Shown in pieces: positions 25,879-35,703 of a stretch of 64,000 nt of DNA. Made by a program: the position numbers and the translations under genes. Source of the DNA: Chryseobacterium sp. OV279 (GTDB lineage Bacteria > Bacteroidota > Bacteroidia > Flavobacteriales > Weeksellaceae); contig NZ_FQUD01000002.1 in assembly GCF_900128945.1 (NCBI RefSeq), positions 648,371 to 712,370 on the forward strand, written 5' to 3'. The notes below the pieces were generated by a model that saw only the letters and a list, made by a program, of their open reading frames with translations, was not told where the DNA came from and made no database searches. Within the stretch, counting starts at the first letter, position 1. Each line of letters begins with the position of its first letter.

Positions 25879-26265
25879 ATGACAGAAAACGAATTATCCT
25901 ACAAAATAATAGGAGCAGCCATTGAAGTTCACAGAAATTTGGGAGTCGGGTTATTGGAAAATGCCTATGAAACTGCTCTTGCATATGAATTGAAACAGCA
26001 GGGAATAGATGTACAGCAACAAATATCTCTGCCTTTAAAGTATAAAGAAGTTACAATAGAAAATGCCTATAAAATTGATTTAATTGTAGAAAATAAGGTG
26101 ATTATTGAAGTTAAAGCTGTTCTTGAATTGAATCCTGTTTTTAACGCTCAAGTTTTGACCTATCTGAAACTTACTAATATGAAGTTGGGGCTACTGATCA
26201 ATTTTAACAGTGAACTTATCAAATACGGAATTCACAGAATTGTAAACAAACTTATTAATGAATAA
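25879..26265 (+). CDS. GxxExxY protein (PD-(D/E)XK-like fold)
   Basis: 128 aa with the family motif GLLENAY (GxxExxY) at about residues 24-30 and a nuclease-like core YKIDLIVENKVIIEVKAV, in which Asp and the ExK pair occupy the PD-(D/E)XK positions. Such proteins are widespread in Bacteroidota, often next to repeats, and their role is unproven. Nuclease activity is inferred from fold only. It lies directly after the tandem repeat field, and its last 8 bases overlap the start of the beta-mannosidase gene, so the two are likely translated together. Confidence 0.82.
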   Translation: MTENELSYKIIGAAIEVHRNLGVGLLENAYETALAYELKQQGIDVQQQISLPLKYKEVTIENAYKIDLIVENKVIIEVKAVLELNPVFNAQVLTYLKLTNMKLGLLINFNSELIKYGIHRIVNKLINE

Positions 26266-28741
26266 ATCCATCCTTTTTATCTTCCTTTTTATTCAAACTA
26301 TGATGACTGCACAACTAACAGAACGAAGTTTGTCTTCGGAGAAATGGCAGTTCAAAAATACAAAAGAGCAGGATTGGATGTCTGCAAAAATTCCGGGTAC
26401 CGTTCATCTGGATCTGATGGATAATAAGGTGATTCCTGATCCTTTCAAAGATGAAAATGAAAAAAAGGTGCAATGGATAGAAAATGAGGACTGGGAATAT
26501 AAAACCATCTTTAAAGTATCTGCAAAGGAACTCAAAAATGATCATGTTGATTTGATTTTTAATGGTCTTGATACCTTCTCAGAGATCTACCTGAATGGAA
26601 AACTGTTGAAAAAAACAGACAATATGTTCAGGAAATGGAATGTTCCCGTGAAAGAGTTCCTGAAGCAAGGAGATAATGAGCTAAAGATTAAATTCAAATC
26701 AGCAGTGAAAGAAGGGAAGGAGCTTGCTCAAAAAGTTCCGTTTACAATGCCGGAATCACCCAGAAGCTTTATGAGAAAGGCTCAGTATCAGTTTGGATGG
26801 GATTGGGGTCCGAGATTGGTGACCGCAGGAATCTGGAAAGATATACAATTGGAGTCCTGGAATTTTGCAAAAATAGAGACGGTTAAATACCATCAGAACT
26901 TTTCAAATGAAGTTTTGGATTTTAATTTTGAAATTGAGATTAATGCACAGGAAGCCGGGAATTATAATTTGAATATTAATCAATTGAACAAGACCGTTTT
27001 GCTTAAAAAAGGGATGAACACCATTCGTCTTCCTTATGATATGAGTGGGTTCAAACTTTGGCAGCCCAACGGTTGGGGCGATGCGAATCTTCATGATTTT
27101 AAAATCGAACTTTTAAAAAATAAGACAGCTTTAGACCAAAAAAATATAAAAGTCGGACTTAGAACCGTAGAACTGGTTCAGGAAAAAGATGCAGCCGGAA
27201 AATCTTTCTATTTTAAAGTTAATGGAAAACCTTTGTATGCGAAAGGAACGAATTGGATCCCCGCTGACAGCTTTTCGCCCAGAATAACCAAAGAAAAATA
27301 CCGGAAACTGATTAAAGATATGAAAGAGGCCAATATGAATATGGTCCGTGTCTGGGGTGGCGGAATTTATGAAGACGATGAATTCTACAAAGCCTGTGAC
27401 GAAAACGGTATTTTGGTATGGCAGGATTTTATGTTTGCGGGAAGCTTTTATCCGGCTGATGAAGCTTTTTTAAACAACGTCAGAGAAGAGGTAAAAGATC
27501 AGGTGAACAGACTTCAGAATCACCCATCTATTGCTTTGTGGTGCGGGAACAATGAAGTAGATGAAGCCATTGTCAACTGGGGATACCAGAAACAGTTCAA
27601 ATACTCAAAAGACGATTCCATTCAGGTTTGGAAAGACTATAAAAAGCTGTTCCATGATGTCATTCCAAATGCGTTACAGGAAAATCTTACTCAGGAAAAA
27701 AATATCTATTGGCCAAGTTCACCATCCATCGGTTGGGGACATAAAGAAAGTCTTACTGAAGGAGATTCCCATTACTGGGGAGTTTGGTGGGGAGAGCAGC
27801 CGTTTGAAATCTATAATGAAAAAGTAGGCCGTTTCATGTCTGAATATGGTTTTCAGGGGATGCCAAGCCTGGTAGCTGTAAAGTCTATGTTTTCCGGAAT
27901 TCCTGATCTGAATTTGCAAAATCCTACGATCAAAGCTCATGAAAAGCATGGAAGAGGCTGGGAAATTATTAACGAATACATTAAAAGAGACTATCAACTT
28001 CCTTCAGACTTTGTACAATACAATTACATTTCCCAATTGCTGCAGGCGAGAGGTATGAGAATCGCTGTAGAAGCTCATCGTCGTGCAAAACCATACAATA
28101 TGGGAACTTTATACTGGCAGCTGAACGACTGCTGGCCGGTGGTTTCGTGGTCTTCCATCGATTATTTAGGAAACTGGAAGGCCCTTCAGTATCAGATGAA
28201 ACGAAGCTTTGAGCAGCAGGTTATTTTAACGGATGAAAAAGATGGGAATTTAAACTTTTACGCCATTAATGATGGAATTAAGAATTTTACTGATGTTAAT
28301 TTAGAAATCAAAGCATTGAATTTTGACGGAAAGGTTTTAAAAGAAGCCAAAGCATCTTCAAAAGAAAAAGCATTGGAAAGTATTCTGAAATTTGATCCGA
28401 TTGAAATCAAAAATGTAATAACTGAATCTGAAAAAAATAAAATCTTTTTGCAACTTACCTTAAAAGACAAAGAAGGGAAAATTATTGCTGTCAATAATCA
28501 TTTCTTTGCTAAGCCCAAGGATCTGCAACTCACAAAACCAAATATCAAGATTAAAATAATCACTCCAAATGAAATTGAAATTTCCACAGATGAATTGGCA
28601 AAAGACGTTTACCTGATCGGAGATATTCATTTCAGCGATAATTTCTTTGATCTTCTTCCTCATACTTCAAAAAGAATCAAGCTTTCAAAACCTATGAAAA
28701 ATATTGAAGTAATCAGCCTTTGGAATACCTTACAGAATTAA
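26258..28741 (+). CDS. GH2 beta-mannosidase
   Basis: An 827-aa exported glycosidase. A signal peptide (about 1-19) is followed by the GH2 sugar-binding domain (about 25-200, with KIPGTVHLDLMDN and YQFGWDWGPRLVTAGIW), the immunoglobulin-like domain and the TIM barrel. GTNWIPADSF and MVRVWGGGIYEDDEFY are typical of beta-mannosidases. The acid/base is Glu433 in WCGNNEVDE and the nucleophile Glu529 in MSEYGFQ. It should remove terminal beta-mannose from N-glycan cores or mannan oligosaccharides. No T9SS tail is present. It fits with the glycosylasparaginase and GH20 genes upstream. Confidence 0.93.
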   Translation: MNKSILFIFLFIQTMMTAQLTERSLSSEKWQFKNTKEQDWMSAKIPGTVHLDLMDNKVIPDPFKDENEKKVQWIENEDWEYKTIFKVSAKELKNDHVDLIFNGLDTFSEIYLNGKLLKKTDNMFRKWNVPVKEFLKQGDNELKIKFKSAVKEGKELAQKVPFTMPESPRSFMRKAQYQFGWDWGPRLVTAGIWKDIQLESWNFAKIETVKYHQNFSNEVLDFNFEIEINAQEAGNYNLNINQLNKTVLLKKGMNTIRLPYDMSGFKLWQPNGWGDANLHDFKIELLKNKTALDQKNIKVGLRTVELVQEKDAAGKSFYFKVNGKPLYAKGTNWIPADSFSPRITKEKYRKLIKDMKEANMNMVRVWGGGIYEDDEFYKACDENGILVWQDFMFAGSFYPADEAFLNNVREEVKDQVNRLQNHPSIALWCGNNEVDEAIVNWGYQKQFKYSKDDSIQVWKDYKKLFHDVIPNALQENLTQEKNIYWPSSPSIGWGHKESLTEGDSHYWGVWWGEQPFEIYNEKVGRFMSEYGFQGMPSLVAVKSMFSGIPDLNLQNPTIKAHEKHGRGWEIINEYIKRDYQLPSDFVQYNYISQLLQARGMRIAVEAHRRAKPYNMGTLYWQLNDCWPVVSWSSIDYLGNWKALQYQMKRSFEQQVILTDEKDGNLNFYAINDGIKNFTDVNLEIKALNFDGKVLKEAKASSKEKALESILKFDPIEIKNVITESEKNKIFLQLTLKDKEGKIIAVNNHFFAKPKDLQLTKPNIKIKIITPNEIEISTDELAKDVYLIGDIHFSDNFFDLLPHTSKRIKLSKPMKNIEVISLWNTLQN

Positions 28742-28806
28742 GAAAGTAATCGAAAACAAAAATCTGCATCATCAGCTGAATCAGCGAGAGCATAAAAAAA
28801 ACAAAC

Positions 28807-28836
28807 TTCATAGGTTTCAAAAACCTGTGAGGTTTA
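28807..28836. repeat. Short intergenic hairpin repeat
   Basis: CATAGGTTT and AAACCTGTG form a near-perfect stem around a 3-4 base loop, a common intergenic motif type in flavobacteria. The rest of 28742-28950 shows fragments resembling the CTTTGCG repeats but no gene. Confidence 0.45.
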
Positions 28837-28955
28837 ATAGTACTCAACAAAGTATTAATCATCCGCAGCATAAAATTTTATCGAAGATAAAATCCTTGCG
28901 CCTTACAACACAAAGCATGCAAAAAATAGCGCCTTTGCGACAATCCAACAACAAA

Positions 28956-28982
28956 AAGCCTTCCGTAGTTATTGGAAGGCTT
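28956..28982 (-). terminator. Terminator of the papain-like lipoprotein gene
   Basis: AAGCCTTCC (28956-28964) pairs with GGAAGGCTT (28974-28982). On the minus strand a TTTTTG tract follows. Confidence 0.85.
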
Positions 28983-29018
28983 CTTTCTATATAAAATAAG
29001 TTGGTGCTAATGAATTAA

Positions 29019-29894
29019 TTACTGAACATACGCCACATAACTCTCATTAATGGCACCATTAGAAGTTTTTGCAAAGAAGGTATAATCTATCCAGAAATAT
29101 CCGCTGCTTCCCCAGGAGGTTCCCCATGAATTCTGAACTTTAAATGCCTGCTTGCTGTCATCATACCCGATAACACAGATCGCATGACCTCCGTAGTTTT
29201 GGCCGGAATGGGCTTTCCAGATCCATCCTGTGCTTCCCATATTGTAAAAACTGTCATCTACACTTACGGCGATGACAACAGGAAGATTCATGCTCAATAG
29301 ATTTTTCACGCCTGCAATGTCAGTTTTGTTAACCGTTCCCCAGCTTGTAAACTTGTGGGTACTGGCTGCACTTTTCTGCGTAGCATTAGGTTGGGTAGAA
29401 CATCCCGCATCGGTGTACGGCATTTCGTTCCAGCTGCAGACTCCCTGGTTTTTGATCAGGTTAAGTCCCGCAGTTACATAAGCTCCCTGTGCGCAAGTAC
29501 CGACTTTGATCTGGTTGTACACATACTCAGGGCTTCTGCTCTGTGTTACCCCCTTAAAGTTAAGTTCAAGAGAACTCGCGGCTGCATAAGCGGTAGCCCA
29601 GGCAACGCATGAACCTTCCGATCCCTGATTACCCACTGTTGAACTTGGAATAGAGTAGCTGCTTGGAAGACTTACTTTGGCAGCCTCAGAACTTTTCCCC
29701 TTAAACTTAAGCGTCAATGCTTCTACATCTGCTTTTTCATAAGAGTTAAAAGTCTGTTCATCCACCAGTCTGGCTCCCAGAGAATACTGCTTTTGGGAAG
29801 CCTGTTCCGGTGTTGAAGTGGTGATGTCCTCGTTGGAATTACAGGAGGACAGAAATAGCACGCCTAGTGCTAAAGACATTAATTTACTTTTCAT
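29019..29894 (-). CDS. Papain-like (C1) cysteine peptidase, lipoprotein
   Basis: 291 aa with a lipoprotein signal: the lipobox FLSSC places the lipidated Cys at residue 18. A short pro-region precedes the C1 domain. Catalytic residues are visible: the oxyanion Gln90 and Cys96 in GNQGSEGSCVAWATAY, His in GGHAICVIGYDD and Asn in VQNSWGTSWGSSGYFWIDY. The pro-region lacks an ERFNIN-like motif. The product should sit on the outer membrane and digest peptides or act on surface proteins. It is a single-gene unit with no linked partner. Confidence 0.9.
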   Translation of the reverse strand: MKSKLMSLALGVLFLSSCNSNEDITTSTPEQASQKQYSLGARLVDEQTFNSYEKADVEALTLKFKGKSSEAAKVSLPSSYSIPSSTVGNQGSEGSCVAWATAYAAASSLELNFKGVTQSRSPEYVYNQIKVGTCAQGAYVTAGLNLIKNQGVCSWNEMPYTDAGCSTQPNATQKSAASTHKFTSWGTVNKTDIAGVKNLLSMNLPVVIAVSVDDSFYNMGSTGWIWKAHSGQNYGGHAICVIGYDDSKQAFKVQNSWGTSWGSSGYFWIDYTFFAKTSNGAINESYVAYVQ

Positions 29895-30142
29895 ATTAAT
29901 TATTTTTGTGGTTTTGTAAAATTAATAATTTATTCAATATTTTGTGATTTATTTTGTAAAAAATATTAAAATTTAACATTAGAAATTAGTCGTATTTAGG
30001 AATTATGTTAAGATAGAGTATTCTGAAAATGTGATGTTTATTGAGTTTAATGAAATATATTCGCTTTAAATTTATTTTAAATAAAAATAGATTTTTGCGC
30101 TTAAAAATTACTTTTTGGAGCTCATAACTGAAAAATCAACCG

Positions 30143-30151
30143 TAACTTTGC
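30143..30151 (+). promoter_or_regulatory. -7 box of the AEC transporter gene
   Basis: TAACTTTGC matches TAnnTTTGC exactly, 20 bases before the ATG. A TTTTTGG tract lies about 25 bases upstream. The rest of 29895-30142 is very AT-rich with no gene. Confidence 0.65.
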
Positions 30152-30170
30152 AGTATATTTCTTACACATT

Positions 30171-31079
30171 ATGGTAAATTTTGTTCTGATTGCAGTGTGT
30201 ATTATCGCAGGAATGGTATTCAAGGCAACAAAATCTATCCATCCCGATGCCCACAAAGGAATTAACACCTGGATTCTTTATCTGGCCCTGCCTGCTGTGT
30301 CCTTTAAATACTTGCCCAAAGTAAAATGGACCACAGAAATGCTGTTTCCCATTGCAGCAACTTTTCTGATCTCAGTTTTCTGTTTCTTCTTCATGATGTT
30401 TTACAGCAAAAGTAAAGGCTACTCAAGAAGGTCCAGAAGTACATTGGAACTGACGAGCGGATACAGCAATACCTCCTTTATAGGTTTTCCTCTGATCAGT
30501 GCTTTTTATGGTGAAAGTCTATTAAGTATTGCGATCATCTGTGACCAGACCATGTTTTTTGCTCTTTCAACTATGGGAATTATTGCAGCGGTAAAAGGAG
30601 GAAGCAGATCCGGAAAAGTAAGCGCTCTGTTTATTTTGAAAAGACTGATCACCTTTCCGCCATTAATTGGATGTATCGCAGCACTGACCTTATCACAGTT
30701 TATTGATTTCACTGCTGCAGAACCGTTTTTTGATAAACTGGCTTCAACGGTAAGTCCATTGGCATTATTTTCTGTAGGGCTTCAGCTGAAATTCAACGGA
30801 TGGAAAAAACTGATTCCCCAGATGTCCGTTTCCATGCTCTATAAACTAATCTTAGCTCCGGCTATTGTACTTGGATTAGCCTTGTTACTTAATATAAAAG
30901 GAGATGTAGCGAAAATCACTGTATTCGAAGCCGCTATGCCAACGGTCGTCACCTCCAGCATTATTGCAGAACAGTTCAGATTAAATACTAAGCTCACCAA
31001 TCTGATCATCGGTTTCAGTATTCTCGTAGGATTCCTTACCTCTGCCGTCTGGTATCACATCACCGAATGGCTTTTCTAA
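30171..31079 (+). CDS. AEC-family (auxin efflux carrier type) transporter
   Basis: 302 aa with about ten hydrophobic helices in two inverted halves. Family hallmarks are the opening GMVFKATKSIHPDAHKGINT, the mid-protein SGYSNTSFIGFPLISAFYG and the C-terminal EAAMPTVVTSSIIAEQF. Bacterial members export or exchange small organic anions such as malate. The substrate here is unknown. It is a single-gene unit with its own -7 box. Confidence 0.85.
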   Translation: MVNFVLIAVCIIAGMVFKATKSIHPDAHKGINTWILYLALPAVSFKYLPKVKWTTEMLFPIAATFLISVFCFFFMMFYSKSKGYSRRSRSTLELTSGYSNTSFIGFPLISAFYGESLLSIAIICDQTMFFALSTMGIIAAVKGGSRSGKVSALFILKRLITFPPLIGCIAALTLSQFIDFTAAEPFFDKLASTVSPLALFSVGLQLKFNGWKKLIPQMSVSMLYKLILAPAIVLGLALLLNIKGDVAKITVFEAAMPTVVTSSIIAEQFRLNTKLTNLIIGFSILVGFLTSAVWYHITEWLF

Positions 31080-31130
31080 AATAACAGACCGAAACTTACC
31101 TACGAGAACAAAAAATAATGATTACTGATT

Positions 31131-31412
31131 CTATTAAGCTGAGTTTTTATCCAGCAGCTTCATCAGCGACGAAGTCAAGCTCTTTGTCTTCTTAAAATTA
31201 AACGTCCTTTAAATCAAACTTTGCGTTTAAAAAATCGTACAAATTAAAAATAATCTCTCGCAGATTATACAGATTCAGCAGAGGCTTATGTATTTTAAAT
31301 CTGTATAATTTGCTCAATCCGCGAGAAACCTTCAGCGCAATAAGAGCATTCATATGATGTATATACAAGAAACATATTCAATAGGAACGGGCTTTAGCCC
31401 GTTTAATTTTAA
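31131..31412. repeat. Mixed intergenic repeats before priA
   Basis: 31140-31230 resembles the hairpin family (AGCTTCATCAGCGACGAAGT, then CTCTTTG and AAACTTTGCGTTT). CAGATTATACAGATT (31261-31275) is inverted at 31298-31312. AACGGGCT/AGCCCGTT (31386-31403) is a perfect 8-bp hairpin repeated in weaker form at 31429. No gene is seen in 31080-31538. Confidence 0.55.
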
Positions 31413-31538
31413 TAATAACGCAAAACGGCTTTAGCCAAAATTTAAATTCACACAGTTCCTCGCAACAGTAGATACAATCTCAATAAAAAATTGCAGTTCT
31501 CTAAAGAAAAATCTAATTTTACACTTTAAAATTTTCCC

Positions 31539-33986
31539 TTGCAGTACGCCCAAATCGTTTTACCACTTAATTTAAAAGGATCTTTCACCTATAAAGTCCC
31601 TGAAGAGCTGATGCCGGATATTCAGCCCGGAATGCGTGTATTGGTGCCGTTTGGAGGCAAGAAGATTTATACGGGAATTGTTTTTGAACTTCACGACAAT
31701 GCGCCTGAAAATTTTGTAGCCAAGGAAGTCATCAGTATTTTGGATGATCAACCGATTCTTCCTGAAGAACAAATCAATTTCTGGAACTGGCTTTCGGATT
31801 ATTATCTGTGCGGATTGGGGGAGATTTACCGTTTTGCATTTCCTTCCTCTTTAAAACTGGAAAGTGAAACCTATTTAAAATTAAAACCCAATATAACGGT
31901 TGATTTTGAAAATCTGGATGTCAATGAAATGTACCTTGTCCAGGCATTGGAAGTGCGTCAGTTGATTAATTTAACGGATATTGAAGCCTTTATTCCTAAA
32001 AAAGATATCATTAAAACGATCAATTCTCTGATCGATCTGCAGTATATTGAAATTGACGAAAAAATTGCAGAAAAATATAAAGCTAAGGAAGTTGCGTATG
32101 TAAAGATTAATGATGAGGTTTTGGGTAATCAGAATCTGACGGAGATTTTGTTAAAACTGAACAAAGCTCCCAAACAGAAAGATCTTTTCCTGGCTATTTT
32201 AGAAAAACAGACTGAGCATCCTGATATTCCGGTTAAAAAATCTGAACTGTTTGAGGACGGATATTTCGGAAGCTCCCATTTCAAAGCCCTTGCAGATAAA
32301 AATCTTGTCGAAGAATATTATATGCAGAAAGACAGGATCGAGAGTTATGAAGGAGTCATTGAAGAACTTGAAGAACTTTCTGAGCAGCAGGAGGAAGCTA
32401 AAATTGAAATAGATGAAGCTTTCGAAGAAGGGAAAAACGTATTGTTGCATGGGGTAACTTCCTCAGGAAAAACACATATTTATTTAGAGAAAATTGAAGA
32501 ATGCATTCAGGAAGGAAAAAATGTACTGTTCCTGCTTCCCGAAATTTCCCTGACCAAACAGATTACCCAAAGGCTGGAAAAAAAATACGGAAGACAGCTT
32601 GGTTTCTATCATCAGAAACTGACGGATTTTGAACGGGTGGAAGTCTGGAGAAGAATCAAACAGAACGATATCAAAATTCTCATAGGAACCCGGAATGCGA
32701 TGTTTCTGCCGTTTAAAAATCTTGGACTGATCGTTGTAGATGAAGAGCATGATTCTGCATACAGACCAAGAGAAGCTTCCCCTAATTTCAATGCAAAAGA
32801 TGCCGCACTGGTTTTAGGAAATATGTACGGAGCGGGTGTGATCCTCGGATCAGCGACGCCTTCAGTGGAAAGCTATTATAATGCACGAAAAGATAAAATA
32901 AAATATATCTTCCTGAACGAAAGATTCGGGAATGTCAATCTGCCGGAATACGAGCTCATCAACTTTAAAGAAGCCCAGGAATCTAAAAAAGTCTCCGGGA
33001 ACTTTTCTTTGCACCTGATTGACGAGATCAAAAAGACGGTGGATGAAAAAAATCAAGCCATTGTGCTTCACAACCGCCGTGGTTATGCCAATGTCATAGA
33101 ATGTGAAACCTGTGGCTATGTCAATTACTGTTCGAACTGTGATGTCGTCATGACCTATCACAAGGCTGCGAATGAAATGAAATGCCACTACTGCGGACAG
33201 AGAGCCTCAAAGCCGAGAAGCTGCCCGAAATGCCAGTCTGAAAACCTGAATGAAAGAGGAGTAGGCGTAGAGCAGATTCATGAAGAAGTGTCCAAACTCT
33301 TTCCTGACCATGAAGTAGATCGGATGGATGTGGACTCTATGCGTAAGAAATTTGCGTATGAAAAGCTGTACGAGAAAATTGAAGATGGTGAAACCGACAT
33401 TATCGTAGGAACACAGATGATTTCTAAAGGTCTTGATTTTGACCATATCGAACTGGTGACCATTCCAAAAGCCGATTCCTTATTATATGTGCAGGATTTC
33501 AGAGCGGAGGAAAGAGCGTACCAGCTGATCACGCAGGTATCCGGAAGAGCAGGAAGGGTTTCTGGAAAAGGGAAAATCTTAATTCAGACTTATAACCCTG
33601 ATCATTCCGTTTTTCAGCTGATCAAGATGAATAATCCGGCGAAAATCTATAAATATATCCTTACCGAACGTCAGAAATTCCACTATCCGCCGTTCACAAA
33701 GCTCATTATGATCGAGCTGAAGCACCGGAAAGAAGACAAAGTGAACAGAGCTTCCCAGTTTTTAGGATCCATTTTAAGGAAATATCTTCCTGAAGAATGT
33801 GTTTTGGGACCTGAAAGAGCGCAGATTGCAAGGCTGAATAATTTATACCAATTCCAAATTATGCTTAAACTTCCACGCGGTAAAAAGTATGATGAATTTA
33901 AGAAAATGGTTTTGCTGAGTTTGAATGAATTCGATGAAATCACTGCTTATCAAAGTATTAAAAAAGACGTTTTAGTAGATTTTTAA
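31539..33986 (+). CDS. priA: Primosomal protein N' (replication restart helicase PriA)
   Basis: 815 aa, starting at a TTG codon. No in-frame ATG precedes the conserved AQIVLPLNLKGSFTYKVPE, which begins two residues in. The 3'-DNA-binding domain (1-105) is followed by a superfamily 2 helicase: Walker A GVTSSGKTH near 304 and motif II VVDEEHDSAY near 400. A zinc-binding insert near 525-575 has eight Cys (CETCGYVNYCSNC ... CHYCG ... CPKC). Motifs V and VI (GTQMISKGLDFDHIELV, QVSGRAGR) follow. It reloads the replicative helicase at stalled forks. Confidence 0.97.
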   Translation: MQYAQIVLPLNLKGSFTYKVPEELMPDIQPGMRVLVPFGGKKIYTGIVFELHDNAPENFVAKEVISILDDQPILPEEQINFWNWLSDYYLCGLGEIYRFAFPSSLKLESETYLKLKPNITVDFENLDVNEMYLVQALEVRQLINLTDIEAFIPKKDIIKTINSLIDLQYIEIDEKIAEKYKAKEVAYVKINDEVLGNQNLTEILLKLNKAPKQKDLFLAILEKQTEHPDIPVKKSELFEDGYFGSSHFKALADKNLVEEYYMQKDRIESYEGVIEELEELSEQQEEAKIEIDEAFEEGKNVLLHGVTSSGKTHIYLEKIEECIQEGKNVLFLLPEISLTKQITQRLEKKYGRQLGFYHQKLTDFERVEVWRRIKQNDIKILIGTRNAMFLPFKNLGLIVVDEEHDSAYRPREASPNFNAKDAALVLGNMYGAGVILGSATPSVESYYNARKDKIKYIFLNERFGNVNLPEYELINFKEAQESKKVSGNFSLHLIDEIKKTVDEKNQAIVLHNRRGYANVIECETCGYVNYCSNCDVVMTYHKAANEMKCHYCGQRASKPRSCPKCQSENLNERGVGVEQIHEEVSKLFPDHEVDRMDVDSMRKKFAYEKLYEKIEDGETDIIVGTQMISKGLDFDHIELVTIPKADSLLYVQDFRAEERAYQLITQVSGRAGRVSGKGKILIQTYNPDHSVFQLIKMNNPAKIYKYILTERQKFHYPPFTKLIMIELKHRKEDKVNRASQFLGSILRKYLPEECVLGPERAQIARLNNLYQFQIMLKLPRGKKYDEFKKMVLLSLNEFDEITAYQSIKKDVLVDF

Positions 33987-34051
33987 CATTTTTTAACAAA
34001 CTTTAGGCTCTTTTATAAGACCTCTGTGACCCTTTATCTGACAATAATTTC

Positions 34052-34059
34052 TACTTTTG
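34052..34059 (+). promoter_or_regulatory. -7 box of the PBP4-type gene
   Basis: TACTTTTG matches TAnnTTTG exactly, giving a leader of about 80 bases. No clear -33 TTG is seen. Confidence 0.5.
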
Positions 34060-34146
34060 GTCGTTGATTAAGTGTTTGGCTCTTTAATTGGATGATTTAA
34101 CTTATCATTTTTTATTGTGTCAAACTATGGAACCAAAAAAAGATAG

Positions 34147-35616
34147 ATGGTAAATTACAGAAAATATATTTCAAGTGCAGCGGTATTGGCTTCTGGGTTT
34201 TTCCTTGCTCAATCTACCGTTTCTACCGTTCTTTACTCACAGGCTTACGATAATCAAAGAAGTACTTTGAATCTGCCTTCTCCCATTACTTCGGTAGCGG
34301 AGAAGACAATTTTGTCGGCCAAAGAGCTCGTAGACATAAATGTAAACACAATGATGGCGGATCCTGTGCTGAAAAATGCCAGTTGGGGATTCGTAGTGTA
34401 TGACCCGAAAACGAAGAAGGTGATCTCTTCGTACAATGAAAATACTCCTTTAGTACCGGCTTCTACTACCAAATTGTTGACCACGGAAACAGCGTTGAAC
34501 CTTTTAGGCGAAAACTACCGTTGGATGACGCAGCTGGAATATTCAGGGACTATTGATGAAAGTGGAGTTTTAAATGGAAATTTGTATCTGATAGGCAGCG
34601 GAGACCCTTCTTTAGGAACCAATAAAGCAGGAGCGTGGTCATACAGAGACATTGTTTCAGACTTCATGAGCGGACTTTCCCGCGAAGGTATCAAAAAGGT
34701 AAATGGTGATATTATCATTCAGACAGCGCTTTTCAAAGGCAATATTACAATGCTTCCGGAAAATGTTGTATGGCTTGAAAACAATAATTACTACCTGCCT
34801 GTAGGAACTACCCGCGAGATCAATCCGGCAAACGAAAAGCTGATCGTGAAAAAATCAGGATTTGCTTCTGATAAAAAGTATTTCTACGTGTCTCCTTATG
34901 TGAACCAGATGGTGTATGCTGAAAAGTATGATGGCGACGGTATTTTAACCACAAAACTTCCGGATGCTCCGGCTTATCTTGCCAATACGTTCAGAACGAC
35001 ACTGGTGAAAAGCGGAATTGGAGTGACAGGAAAAGTAACGCCAAAAATGACGGATGCAGCACCTGAAAGCAGAAAACTGGTAGCAGCTTATAAATCTCCT
35101 ACATTAGGTGATATTGTATTCTATACCAACCAGCACAGTGACAATTCTCTTGCAGAAGCTTTACTGAAAACAGTAGGTTACCAGAAAATGGGCGACCAGA
35201 CTTCAGAATCAGGAAGAATAGTAGTAACCAACCACCTTAAAAATGAAAGCTTCGATATGATCGGGCTGAATTATATGGACGGAAGCGGACTTTCAAGAGG
35301 AAATAACGTAACGCCTATTTCTCAGGTGAAATTCCTGACTTCGTTAATGGATGAGAAATATTACAAAACATATTTTACGTCGCTGCCGGTAGGAGGGCAG
35401 TCCGGAACACTGAAAAGAATGTTCATCGGAACCGGAAACGGACAGGTTTTTGCTAAAACAGGAACTTTAAATAAAGTAAAGACTTTAGCAGGATATCTGA
35501 AAACCAACTCAGGGAAGACGCTTGTGTTTTCTTTAATGGTCAATAATTATTCAGGATCTGTAGATATGGTGAAGAAAAGAATGGAAAAAATTCTTGAGCC
35601 GGCTCTCGATCTTTAA
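34147..35616 (+). CDS. dacB: D-alanyl-D-alanine carboxypeptidase/endopeptidase (PBP4, S13)
   Basis: 489 aa with an N-terminal signal (about 1-22, ending FFLAQS). Peptidase family S13 motifs occur in order: SxxK in VPASTTKLLTTE near residue 106, SxN in QHSDNSLAEALL near 332 and KTG in FAKTGTLNKV near 437. The spacing between the first two includes the extra domains typical of PBP4. It trims or cuts peptidoglycan cross-links in the periplasm. A terminator follows at 35640-35672. The gene is separate from priA upstream (160-base gap with a -7 box). Confidence 0.94.
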   Translation: MVNYRKYISSAAVLASGFFLAQSTVSTVLYSQAYDNQRSTLNLPSPITSVAEKTILSAKELVDINVNTMMADPVLKNASWGFVVYDPKTKKVISSYNENTPLVPASTTKLLTTETALNLLGENYRWMTQLEYSGTIDESGVLNGNLYLIGSGDPSLGTNKAGAWSYRDIVSDFMSGLSREGIKKVNGDIIIQTALFKGNITMLPENVVWLENNNYYLPVGTTREINPANEKLIVKKSGFASDKKYFYVSPYVNQMVYAEKYDGDGILTTKLPDAPAYLANTFRTTLVKSGIGVTGKVTPKMTDAAPESRKLVAAYKSPTLGDIVFYTNQHSDNSLAEALLKTVGYQKMGDQTSESGRIVVTNHLKNESFDMIGLNYMDGSGLSRGNNVTPISQVKFLTSLMDEKYYKTYFTSLPVGGQSGTLKRMFIGTGNGQVFAKTGTLNKVKTLAGYLKTNSGKTLVFSLMVNNYSGSVDMVKKRMEKILEPALDL

Positions 35617-35639
35617 ACAATATTTTTTTTAATATTTAT

Positions 35640-35675
35640 AAAAACCTTTTAATCCATGATTAGAAGGTTTTTTTT
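35640..35675 (+). terminator. Terminator of the PBP4-type gene
   Basis: AAAACCTTTTAATC and GATTAGAAGGTTTT pair with one wobble around loop CAT, followed by T residues. The ATG at 35656 lies in the loop, so the M1 gene must start later. A related copy of this segment precedes the second M1 gene (37822-37855). Confidence 0.85.
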
Positions 35676-35682
35676 ATCTTTG
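35675..35682 (+). promoter_or_regulatory. -7 box of the first M1 peptidase gene
   Basis: TATCTTTG, an exact TAnnTTTG match, immediately follows the terminator and lies 21 bases before the ATG at 35704. In the second copy the matching place reads TATCTATATTTAA, which is degenerate. Confidence 0.6.
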
Positions 35683-35703
35683 ATTACATCTAATAACCTG
35701 AGT

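Noticed and set aside
35656..35703. ATG for the first M1 gene (and 37835 for the second)
   Set aside because: Both sit in a terminator-type hairpin upstream of the signal peptide. Starts at 35704 and 37883 give normal signal peptides.
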